64,000 bases of DNA. Origin: Phycisphaerales bacterium (lineage in GTDB: Bacteria; Planctomycetota; Phycisphaerae; Phycisphaerales; UBA1924). The DNA lies in assembly GCA_040217175.1 (NCBI GenBank), contig JAVJNT010000001.1, positions 1,488,001 through 1,552,000 of the forward strand, given 5' to 3'. This document shows, piece after piece, positions 45,301 to 51,327 of this stretch (the first letter of the stretch is position 1; each line of letters begins with the position of its first letter). The notes beneath the pieces are model-generated. The model was not told the origin of the DNA and searched no databases. It worked only from the letters and a program-made list of their open reading frames with translations. Position numbers and translations under genes: made by a program.

Positions 45301-46536
45301 GGCGCCATCGCGAAGAAGTACGTGCGGGGAGACATGGACTTGCGAGAGGCGGCGTCGAAACTCGACGACGTCTCCGGGCGCCGCGCCACGTTCTACTCGC
45401 TCTGGCCGCTCTTGATCACGGCCTACGAGCAACTTGGCAACGTCGAAGCAGCCGAGCAGCGGGCCCGCGCCGCCGTCGTTGCGTTGCCCGATGATTATCG
45501 TCCGGCTCGCGACGCGACGGAGTTCTTCCTGAATCGTCAGGACTACGCCTCTGCGGCGAGCATGGCAGACGAGTGGCGTTCGCGTGCGCCCGACGCCGAA
45601 AGCCGGGCCCGATCGCAGATTGCCCAGGGCATGGCCGAGTTCTTCCGCGGCAATCTCGATCGATCGATCGGCCTTCTGTTGCCACACACCGATCTCATGC
45701 TGGCGGACCCGATTCAGAACATGACCGCCTTGCAGTGCCTGGCTGAAGCGCTCACGCTGGGCGACCGCATGGCAGAGGCGGAGCCGATTCTGGAGCGGCT
45801 CGTCGAGTCTGATGCACGGTTGGCCGAGTTCATGGCATCGATGGCGGCGGTCGCGCCGCACACGCCCGAGAACACGGCTCGCGGCCGGGCATGGCTCGAG
45901 CGCGTTGCACCGATGCTCGATGATGACATGCGTGGCATCGTGGCGCTGGCCTCGTCGTGGATGAGCTTGTTCGACGGCTCGCAGAATGCCGAGTTTGCGC
46001 AGTACGCGATCGACCTCGCCGAATCGGCCAGGGGCACGCCGGAGGATTCGTGGCAGCTGCGCGCCATCCTCGCGACAGCGCTCGAGGCCGCCGGGCAATA
46101 CGCGCGAGCCGTCGAGACGTACGAAGAAGCGATGGAACTGGCCGGGCAGCCGATCGCAGCGCTGTTGAACAACGCGGCGTGGCTGCTTACCCATCGGCTA
46201 GACGAGCACGAACGCGCCGTGTCGATGGCGCGACGGGCCGTCGCGCTCGCCGAATCGCAATCCGCCAATACCGGCAACAGAGCCGTTTTCCACCACACGC
46301 TGGGCATGGCGCTCATGGCCATGGGCGAGCCGGGCGAAGCGCTCGGCGTCTTCGACGCGGGCCAGCGGCTCTCGGCCACGCCGTCGCTTCGGCTTGGCAG
46401 GATCGAGGCCTTGGTGGCACTCGGTCGCGAGGACGAAGCCCGCCGCGAGTTCGGACGGATTCGCCCGAACGCGACCTGGGAAAACCGCCACCGGGTCCGG
46501 TACGAAGAACTACGCAGCGTTCTCGGATTGGGCTGA
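42331..46536 (+). CDS. Very large TPR protein of the exosortase/EPS locus
   Basis: 1401 residues. Short basic N-terminus (MNRRTKRRL) and one membrane helix (~9-28), then about 1350 residues of helical TPR-like repeats throughout (AYEQGDYPLARRKLITHLRI, LRAILATALEAAGQYARAVE, FHHTLGMALMAMGEPGEALG). Anchored in the inner membrane with a periplasmic superhelix, it could scaffold polysaccharide export, comparable in position to the TPR proteins of other PEP-CTERM loci. No enzymatic motif seen. ATG 42331 has GGGAGG 8 nt upstream. It is 61 bp after the Wzz-like gene and is the last gene of the long operon. Confidence 0.85.
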   Translation: MNRRTKRRLIVLGLVGGMIVVAGIGGTTVRKLQRERLAEASLAEGLAAYEQGDYPLARRKLITHLRIKGPQAEALTALGDSQRYVVEPNGRHLVNARTYLEQAVLLDPENDDAREILLDVHIQLGNWQELAEVAGALLEGDPTNARYATSRIEAHLQRGASDEALEAAQEFVEAEEGSIESHLEMLRVYRRIDRNAREQREYLEQRVAPTHGGTTSYAVLRATVEADSGRWAEARRLLVAAAEAGPTDGTGARMLLEASEFIAASTGSWDLYEQSQTWLVRWLELEDIAPFLSEIAAGRAWRDRDPQAAIDHAVRALGTDPQNESVFAWGALAAIELGEDFSDRADELRRAFESSVTEETEARAEGWRLVFDAAERRAAGSPPDEQPLLPDASAQINLLGADAVAAYYDALADIDRLNTQDAVDRLVGLSQQPSWRRARFALMSLLVSVDRAQDALVVLLRDERLLEVSGSGPIHGEMFARLAETADPTDDRFDSAIDQLLKAQPESPVALSTAGRNALARGNDAFARELAQRLIEVDASLAATSAIRFAAGLQRVDPTLARAVVDRVAEMATHPAQVAAAATGLAILGNVQEARDFMQSRLAAAEDAAAPQWNFARIQLANAIADEQSLETLAGVSEANADDRQLHIEILNGSAIWSDLDRAGLVIARLREAQGETGNEWRIFEARRLLEIDDSIETASTANSLLSEVFATERGKQDTRALLLAADAFAVTGPVESELEALRNAADGNDPLAALPRLIDRLQSTGRSADAERRLLQFVDAGRVSIPLREVRMQLLRRQGMHEQAARDMAALAEEGLPVWVLRAGIESRPGGSVAPLSEAELAALRADLAPEDQVFAARLLARVGRFEDGLARLEALPEDSTAGSRALVIARFLGEQGRTDEALDGLIAAAEASNDPDLWQEAVTQLIGTGRLDEASALFDRALAANPDNEALEAFRSAIGGDLSPFERMARVAAAAAERQDASEAMVEIGAIAKKYVRGDMDLREAASKLDDVSGRRATFYSLWPLLITAYEQLGNVEAAEQRARAAVVALPDDYRPARDATEFFLNRQDYASAASMADEWRSRAPDAESRARSQIAQGMAEFFRGNLDRSIGLLLPHTDLMLADPIQNMTALQCLAEALTLGDRMAEAEPILERLVESDARLAEFMASMAAVAPHTPENTARGRAWLERVAPMLDDDMRGIVALASSWMSLFDGSQNAEFAQYAIDLAESARGTPEDSWQLRAILATALEAAGQYARAVETYEEAMELAGQPIAALLNNAAWLLTHRLDEHERAVSMARRAVALAESQSANTGNRAVFHHTLGMALMAMGEPGEALGVFDAGQRLSATPSLRLGRIEALVALGREDEARREFGRIRPNATWENRHRVRYEELRSVLGLG

Positions 46537-46543
46537 CCCAAAC

Positions 46544-46561
46544 ACAATACTACTATATTGT
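46544..46561. promoter_or_regulatory. AT-rich inverted repeat, possible operator
   Basis: ACAATA (46544-46549), 6-nt spacer, TATTGT (46556-46561). It lies 8 bp after the giant TPR gene in an unusually AT-rich patch upstream of the sorting-tail protein. It could be an operator or a weak terminator; no T-run follows. Confidence 0.3.
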
Positions 46562-46612
46562 TAAGGGTTATCGTTCTCGCCGGTAAGCGTGACTAAATAC
46601 ACGGACTTGCGC

Positions 46613-46642
46613 TTGCAAAGTACCGCAATCCTGTGGTACTCT
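46613..46642 (+). promoter_or_regulatory. Candidate promoter of the sorting-tail protein gene
   Basis: TTGCAA (46613-46618), 18-nt spacer, TACTCT (46637-46642), about 74 bp before the ATG at 46716. Both hexamers are imperfect. Confidence 0.3.
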
Positions 46643-46715
46643 TACGGTGTTCGGTGCCATGCGAGCATCGAAGGAGAAATGAGATCATCGGTTTTCGTCC
46701 GGAGGGAGTTCCAAA

Positions 46716-47402
46716 ATGAAGAAGCAGATTGCCAGCGGCCTCCTGGTCGCCTTGGCCGCATCGGCCGTGAGCGCCAGCACCGTCACCATCCAGTTCGGCG
46801 ATTCCAGCCGCCACGACCCGCTGCCGGGTTCTCCCGGCACGGTCGAGCGTAACCGCGGTGGCGAGTTCCTCGTCACCGGCTCGCTCGGCAGCTTTAGCTC
46901 GTTCTGCCTCGAGTATGACGAGACGATCGGCGAGTCGACGTACAACTACGACATCAGCACCTCGGTCCGCTCGGGCGGCGTCGGCGGCGGGAGCCCCGAT
47001 CCGCTGAGCCGCGAGACCGCCGAGCTCTACCGCCAGTTCGTCACGGGCGCCATCGGCCCGATGGGCGGCATGAGCGACCGCGAGTTCAACAACGCCGTCC
47101 AGGACGCATTCTGGTACCTCGAGGAAGAGCTCGGCACGGTCGACTTCACGTCTGCTACGGCCAGCGGCTCGAGCACCAACTTTGGCTTCCTCAGCGCCAC
47201 GGCCCAGTCGCTCGTGGATTCGGTCTGGGGTACCACCGCCGCCATCGGTCGCGTTCGCGCCCTGAACCTGACCGATGTCCGGACCGGTGCGGATCGTCAG
47301 AGCATCCTGTACATGGTCGCCATCCCCCTCCCGGGTGCTGGCGCCCTGGCGATGGCAGGCCTGTTCGGCGTCGCCGCGATCCGTCGTCGCCGCGTGGTCT
47401 GA
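46716..47402 (+). CDS. Exported protein with PEP-CTERM-like sorting tail
   Basis: 228 residues. Signal peptide (IASGLLVALAASAVSAS), no recognised domain in the body, and a C-terminal sorting signal: I-P-L-P-G-A, helix GALAMAGLFGVAAI and R-R-R-R-V-V. Its position straight after the exosortase/EPS operon makes it the prime substrate. The body has features of PEP-CTERM surface proteins (FCLEYDE, AFWYLEEELG). ATG 46716 has GGAGGGA 8-9 nt upstream. It has its own AT-rich upstream region and a terminator, so it is likely regulated separately. Confidence 0.85.
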   Translation: MKKQIASGLLVALAASAVSASTVTIQFGDSSRHDPLPGSPGTVERNRGGEFLVTGSLGSFSSFCLEYDETIGESTYNYDISTSVRSGGVGGGSPDPLSRETAELYRQFVTGAIGPMGGMSDREFNNAVQDAFWYLEEELGTVDFTSATASGSSTNFGFLSATAQSLVDSVWGTTAAIGRVRALNLTDVRTGADRQSILYMVAIPLPGAGALAMAGLFGVAAIRRRRVV

Positions 47403-47448
47403 CACCTCATCCCTCCCCGTCAGGCTTGGTAAATCGATGAATCGACGC

Positions 47449-47480
47449 CGCATGCTGGCTTCCCGCCGGCATGCGGTTTC
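47449..47480 (+). terminator. Probable terminator after sorting-tail protein gene
   Basis: CCGCATGC (47449-47456) pairs with GCATGCGG (47470-47477), followed by TTTCGT. The T-tract is short. Confidence 0.55.
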
Positions 47481-47508
47481 GTGCGCGCTCGCGGAGTTCG
47501 GCCACGCT

Positions 47509-47514
47509 AGCGTG
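47509..47514 (+). promoter_or_regulatory. Candidate -10 element of a leaderless promoter (cinA)
   Basis: TAGCGT, 7 nt before the cinA ATG (47522); no Shine-Dalgarno sequence. Confidence 0.3.
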
Positions 47515-47521
47515 TCCGCCC

Positions 47522-48856
47522 ATGACCAAGCGACCCCGCGCTGCCATCCTTTCGGTCGGTGACGAACTCGTGTTGGGCGAGAAGCTCGACACGAACTCGA
47601 TGTGGCTCGCCGATCAGCTCGGTCGGCTGGGCTTGCTCGTCACCGAGCACCGGACCGTCCCCGACGACCTCGAAGAACTCTCGAACGTCATGCAGGAAAT
47701 GGCCGCTACGGCCGATGCGCTGCTCGTGGGCGGTGGCCTGGGACCCACCGCCGACGACCTCACTCGCGAGGCCTTCGCTGCGGCCCTCGGAAGCCTGACG
47801 GGCGTGCCCCAGCCCCTGGTCGAGGACGCCGCGTCGATCCAAGAGATTCGCGAACGCTTCGCGATGGCGGGGCGTGAGATGCCCGAGTCGAACCGGGTCC
47901 AGGCGCTGCGACCAGAGGCCGCACGCCGGCTGCCCAATGCCTTCGGCACGGCGCCGGGCATGCTGTACCAAGGCGAAGCGAGCGACTCGGCCCGCCTTAT
48001 CGCGTGCTTGCCCGGTCCGCCACGAGAGATGCAGCCGATGTTCGAGTCGAGCGTCGCGCCGCTGCTCCGGTCGCTGCCGGGAATCCGGCATGCCGAGCTG
48101 CGAGTGGTCCAGGTGTTCGGCCTGGGCGAGAGTGAGGTTGCGACCCGCATCGCCGGATTGATGCAACGTAGCAACAACCCAGCCGTGGGGACGACCGCGT
48201 CTTCGGGCATGGTGACTTGCCGGGTCCGGGTCGAGCCTTCCGAGGCGGTGCGTGGCCCCTACCAGACGGACGAGCCGGTCGCGGCGGTCGACGAAGCAAT
48301 TGCCGCCATCGAGCAAGCGACGGGGCGCTTCGTGGTTGGGTACCGCGAGGAACCACTCGAGGCGTTCCTCCTCGAAGAAGCCACGGAGCGAGGGGTGATG
48401 ATCTCCACGGCCGAGTCGTGTACTGGCGGGCTGCTGAGCGAACTCATTACCGGCCGGGCCGGGAGCTCCGAGGCGTACGCGGGCGGATGGGTGACCTACA
48501 GCAACGCCATGAAGCAACGCGAGTTGGGCGTGCCCGGCGAGTTGCTCCAGCGTCACGGGGCGGTCAGCGGCGAGGTCGCCCGAGCGATGGCGGCCGGGGC
48601 GCTCGAGCGTTCGGGGGCCGGCTTGGCCCTGTCGGTCACGGGCGTGGCCGGGCCGGGCGGCGGCACGTCCGAGAAGCCCGTAGGTACGGTCTGGATCGGT
48701 TGCGCGACCTCGGATCAAGCGCCCATTGCCAAGCGGTTTCGGTTCGCCGGCGGGCGAGGCTCGATCCGGCGGTGGACGGCCAACACGGCCCTTTTTATCG
48801 GTCTGCAGGCCCTCCGTGGCCGCCTCGAGGACCGATTGCTGCGGGAAACGACCTAG
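47522..48856 (+). CDS. cinA: CinA: NMN deamidase / ADP-ribose pyrophosphatase family
   Basis: 444 residues, full two-domain CinA. The N-terminal MoeA/MogA-like domain (~1-250) has A-A-I-L-S-V-G-D-E-L-V-L-G, LVGGGLGPTADDLTREA and CLPGPPREMQPMF. The C-terminal domain (~275-440) has the amidohydrolase core ISTAESCTGGLLSELIT...GWVTYSNAMKQRELGV and SVTGVAGPGGG. In characterised members these domains cleave ADP-ribose-type pyrophosphates and convert nicotinamide mononucleotide to nicotinate mononucleotide in the pyridine nucleotide salvage cycle. Monocistronic; start ATG 47522. Confidence 0.95.
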   Translation: MTKRPRAAILSVGDELVLGEKLDTNSMWLADQLGRLGLLVTEHRTVPDDLEELSNVMQEMAATADALLVGGGLGPTADDLTREAFAAALGSLTGVPQPLVEDAASIQEIRERFAMAGREMPESNRVQALRPEAARRLPNAFGTAPGMLYQGEASDSARLIACLPGPPREMQPMFESSVAPLLRSLPGIRHAELRVVQVFGLGESEVATRIAGLMQRSNNPAVGTTASSGMVTCRVRVEPSEAVRGPYQTDEPVAAVDEAIAAIEQATGRFVVGYREEPLEAFLLEEATERGVMISTAESCTGGLLSELITGRAGSSEAYAGGWVTYSNAMKQRELGVPGELLQRHGAVSGEVARAMAAGALERSGAGLALSVTGVAGPGGGTSEKPVGTVWIGCATSDQAPIAKRFRFAGGRGSIRRWTANTALFIGLQALRGRLEDRLLRETT

Positions 48857-48872
48857 GTTGAATGCGACAGAT

Positions 48873-48900
48873 TTCAGGGCGTTCGCCACCTGACCCTGAA
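48873..48900 (+). terminator. Weak stem-loop after cinA
   Basis: TTCAGGG (48873-48879) pairs with CCCTGAA (48894-48900) across a 14-nt loop; no T-run. Possible weak terminator or processing site. Confidence 0.3.
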
Positions 48901-48956
48901 TTCGGGATCGATATCCGCCGATGACTCTGGTGAGCCATGCCAGAGGAGGCGGAGAG

Positions 48957-49307
48957 ATGGCAAGTCCCGGCCACGAACCACTATTGAGCGTCTACGAGAA
49001 CGATCCGGACGTCGGCGAGATCGTCGCTCTGTTCGTCTCGGAGATGCCCCGCCGACGCGCCGACATCGTGCGCGCCGCCGAGGCAGGCGATGCGGCCGAG
49101 GCGGCCCGATTCGCCCACCAGCTCAAGGGCGCGGCCGGTGGATACGGGTTCGAAACGCTCGGCCAGATCGCCGCGGCGGCAGAACACGCGCTCAACGACT
49201 TGCAGCCGTCCAAGAGCGACGACGCCTCGGCCGTGTATGCGGCCGCGGCACCCTTGATCGACGCGTGCGATCGCGTTCGCCTGGCAAATCCCGGGGCCGC
49301 GGCCTGA
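48957..49307 (+). CDS. Hpt-domain phosphotransfer protein
   Basis: 116 residues, a single four-helix Hpt domain. The phosphorylatable His is at about residue 54 in R-F-A-H-Q-L-K-G-A-A-G-G-Y-G-F. The start ATG 48957 has AGAGGAGGCGGAG upstream; a more distant ATG at 48921 lacks this. It passes phosphate between a histidine kinase and a response regulator; the probable partner is the receiver domain encoded 31 bp downstream. No histidine kinase is in the window. Confidence 0.88.
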   Translation: MASPGHEPLLSVYENDPDVGEIVALFVSEMPRRRADIVRAAEAGDAAEAARFAHQLKGAAGGYGFETLGQIAAAAEHALNDLQPSKSDDASAVYAAAAPLIDACDRVRLANPGAAA

Positions 49308-49338
49308 ACGGGCCCAGGACACTGCGCAGGAGCCGCCC

Positions 49339-49788
49339 TTGAGCGAGAACGCCGACCAACTCCCTCAGCCCGCATCGAAGCCGATCGTGCTCATCGTCGA
49401 TGATTCGCCGCTGGTGCACCGACTGCTGAAGGCCCGGCTGCGCGACGAGACGATCGAGTTGCGCCACGCGCACTCTGGCGCCGAAGCGCTCGAACTGGTG
49501 TGCACGGAAGACGTCGCCACCGTCCTGCTCGACCTGAGCATGCCCTCGATGGATGGGTTCGAGGTGCTCCGGGCGCTGGCCGCGAAGGACGAAACGGTGC
49601 ACGTGCCGGTCATCGTGCTCTCGGGCCAGCAGGATTCCCAGGATAAGGTCATGGCGTTCGGACTTGGCGCCATCGACTACATCACCAAGCCATTCGACCT
49701 GGCCGAGTTGCGTGCCCGGATGCCTCATCTCTGCGCATCCATCGGCTCGTGCGCATGCTCAGCGAGCGGGCCCAGCTCGACGGCCTGA
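49339..49788 (+). CDS. Response regulator receiver half of a frameshifted receiver-GGDEF protein
   Basis: 149 residues as read. Complete CheY-like receiver: I-V-D-D-S-P near the N-terminus, phospho-acceptor Asp in V-L-L-D-L-S-M-P-S-M-D-G, and T-K-P-F-D-L-A-E-L. After L-R-A-R-M the frame turns into a non-homologous tail with several Cys. In the -1 frame the expected linker (SSLRIHRLVRMLSERAQLDG) continues into a full GGDEF domain. I infer one ancestral gene from 49339 to 50297 with one base missing near 49720-49728. TTG start 49339, with CAGGAG 6-7 nt upstream. Confidence 0.8.
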   Translation: MSENADQLPQPASKPIVLIVDDSPLVHRLLKARLRDETIELRHAHSGAEALELVCTEDVATVLLDLSMPSMDGFEVLRALAAKDETVHVPVIVLSGQQDSQDKVMAFGLGAIDYITKPFDLAELRARMPHLCASIGSCACSASGPSSTA

Positions 49789-50297
49789 CGGCACTCTGGA
49801 ACCGCAGCCACTTCGACGAACGGCTCGCGCAGCTCGTGAGCTCGGCCGAGCGTAGCAACCGCCCCCTCTCGCTCGCCTTGCTCGACCTGGATCACTTCAA
49901 GAGCATCAACGACAATTACGGCCACCCCGCGGGCGATGCGGCCCTCCAGGGCGCGGCCGAGATCCTCAGCAGTTCGGCCCGCAGCTCCGACGTGCCCTGC
50001 CGCTACGGTGGCGAGGAATTCGCGATCATCCTTCCCGAGACGACGGCAGAGCAGGCACGCACGCTGTGCGAACGCATCCGCGAGTCGATCGCCGACCGGC
50101 ACTGGCCCGCCCACCCCGACCGGAAGATCACCGTGTCGATCGGGATCGCTGGCTCGGAGGGCTCGACCGGCCTGCCGCCCGACCAGTGGGTGGCCCATGC
50201 CGACGCCACGCTGTATAAGGCCAAGGAAGCCGGTCGCGACCGCGTGATGCTGACCACGCTGACCAAGGGCGGCCCGAAGCTCGCCGCCGCAGGCTGA
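49749..50297 (+). CDS. GGDEF diguanylate cyclase half of a frameshifted receiver-GGDEF protein
   Basis: 182 residues from GTG 49749. Active diguanylate cyclase features: D-L-D-H-F-K-S-I-N-D, a G-G-E-E-F signature in R-Y-G-G-E-E-F, and an RxxD inhibitory site (RSSD) exactly five residues before it. It would make cyclic di-GMP from GTP with product inhibition. No Shine-Dalgarno sequence precedes GTG 49749, and the preceding codons in this frame read as the natural linker from the receiver, so independent translation is doubtful. Its stop is one base from the convergent PagL-like stop. Confidence 0.8.
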   Translation: MRMLSERAQLDGLTALWNRSHFDERLAQLVSSAERSNRPLSLALLDLDHFKSINDNYGHPAGDAALQGAAEILSSSARSSDVPCRYGGEEFAIILPETTAEQARTLCERIRESIADRHWPAHPDRKITVSIGIAGSEGSTGLPPDQWVAHADATLYKAKEAGRDRVMLTTLTKGGPKLAAAG

Positions 50298-50298
50298 C

Positions 50299-50940
50299 TC
50301 AGAACGGTATGACCAGGCCGACGTAGATCTGCGGTGCATCGCGCGCCGGATTGCGGCTGTCGCCGCGCGTCCGAGCGTTCGAGATGTGGTGCCACCGCAC
50401 GCCGCCGATCAGGCGGATGTCCTCGTCGATCTGGCGCGTGAAGCCCACGCCCGCCCGCGGCATGAAGTTGAAGCTCGTGCCATCGGGCGGCACGTGGTCG
50501 GTCGTGCCGAGCACGCCGATGCCCACGTCGGCGAATATGCTCCAGCGATCTTCCTGGATGAAGTGCCAACGAAAGCCGAGGCTCGCGCTCAGGCCGAATG
50601 CGGCGTCCCGGCCTCGGTCGTAGAACGACCAGAGCCCGCCTTCGAGAAACCACTCGATGTCGTCGACCAGGAACTCGCTGTAGCCGAGGGTAAAGCCCTG
50701 GTCGAGGGCCTCTCCCGTGTACGCGGCCGAGTACGACACGATCCAGGAGTCGAAATCCTTCTGGCCGAAGGCGATCGCGGGCTCGGCAACCTCGTCGGCT
50801 GCTTGCCCGCTCCACGGCTCGTGCACGAAGCGGAGCGGCTCGTCGCTCGCCGCCCCGTCTTGCGCCAGTGCACCGCCGTGGCACGCTAGAACGGCGACCG
50901 CGAAGGCAAGGAACGGATGTATCACCATCGGCGTACGCAT
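50299..50940 (-). CDS. PagL-like acyloxyacyl hydrolase (lipid A deacylase family)
   Basis: 213 residues. Signal peptide (LAFAVAVLACHGGALAQ) followed by an outer-membrane beta-barrel pattern of alternating aromatic and polar strands ending in Y-V-G-L-V-I-P-F. The motif R-W-H-H-I-S-N-A contains the H-x-S catalytic pair of PagL lipid A 3-O-deacylases. It is expected to trim acyl chains of lipid A or a related glycolipid in the outer membrane. ATG 50940 is preceded by TATCCT at 7 nt. Divergent from the SlyX-like gene. Confidence 0.8.
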   Translation of the reverse strand: MRTPMVIHPFLAFAVAVLACHGGALAQDGAASDEPLRFVHEPWSGQAADEVAEPAIAFGQKDFDSWIVSYSAAYTGEALDQGFTLGYSEFLVDDIEWFLEGGLWSFYDRGRDAAFGLSASLGFRWHFIQEDRWSIFADVGIGVLGTTDHVPPDGTSFNFMPRAGVGFTRQIDEDIRLIGGVRWHHISNARTRGDSRNPARDAPQIYVGLVIPF

Positions 50941-50947
50941 GGGCCCA

Positions 50948-50953
50948 AGGATA
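50948..50953 (-). promoter_or_regulatory. Candidate -10 element of a leaderless promoter (PagL-like gene)
   Basis: GG-TATCCT on the minus strand, 7 nt before the ATG at 50940. Confidence 0.35.
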
Positions 50954-50986
50954 CCACCAGCGAGACCCAGAGCGACAGGAGCGACC

Positions 50987-51235
50987 ATGCCCGAGCAGCC
51001 CGACCGGAGCGATGCCCCCGACCCACAGACCCATCGACGCCTCACGAGCCTCGAAGAGACGGCCATGTTCCAGGAGCAGGCCGCCGGCGACGCCCGTGAA
51101 GCCGCCGAGGAAGCGCTACGGCGGGTGCTGGCGCTCGAGAAGCGGCTGGGCGCCATGGAAGAGCGGCTGGGCTCGCTCGTGCAGGCAGACCCCGACCTGC
51201 CCGAGATCGAGAAGCCGCCGCATTCGGCGGGCTGA
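50987..51235 (+). CDS. SlyX-like coiled-coil protein
   Basis: 82 residues. Central heptad-rich helix (R-R-L-T-S-L-E-E-T-A-M-F-Q-E-Q, ...L-E-K-R-L-G-A-M-E-E-R-L), short Pro-rich end resembling the P-P-H of SlyX proteins (EKPPHSAG). SlyX is a small cytoplasmic coiled-coil protein of unclear function. ATG 50987 has CAGGAG 6 nt upstream. It lies 92 bp ahead of alaS. Confidence 0.7.
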   Translation: MPEQPDRSDAPDPQTHRRLTSLEETAMFQEQAAGDAREAAEEALRRVLALEKRLGAMEERLGSLVQADPDLPEIEKPPHSAG

Positions 51236-51327
51236 TCCGGCTGGCGAACCTGGCGGGCTAACAATCCCTCTCGCAACTTCTGCCGGCTGACCCCGGCCCG
51301 ACCCCGAACACCGAAACGAGCGACCCC

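Noticed and set aside
49700-49760. Programmed -1 frameshift joining receiver and GGDEF
   Set aside because: The direction is right, but no X-XXY-YYZ slippery heptamer or clear downstream structure is visible, so a mutation or sequencing error is simpler.
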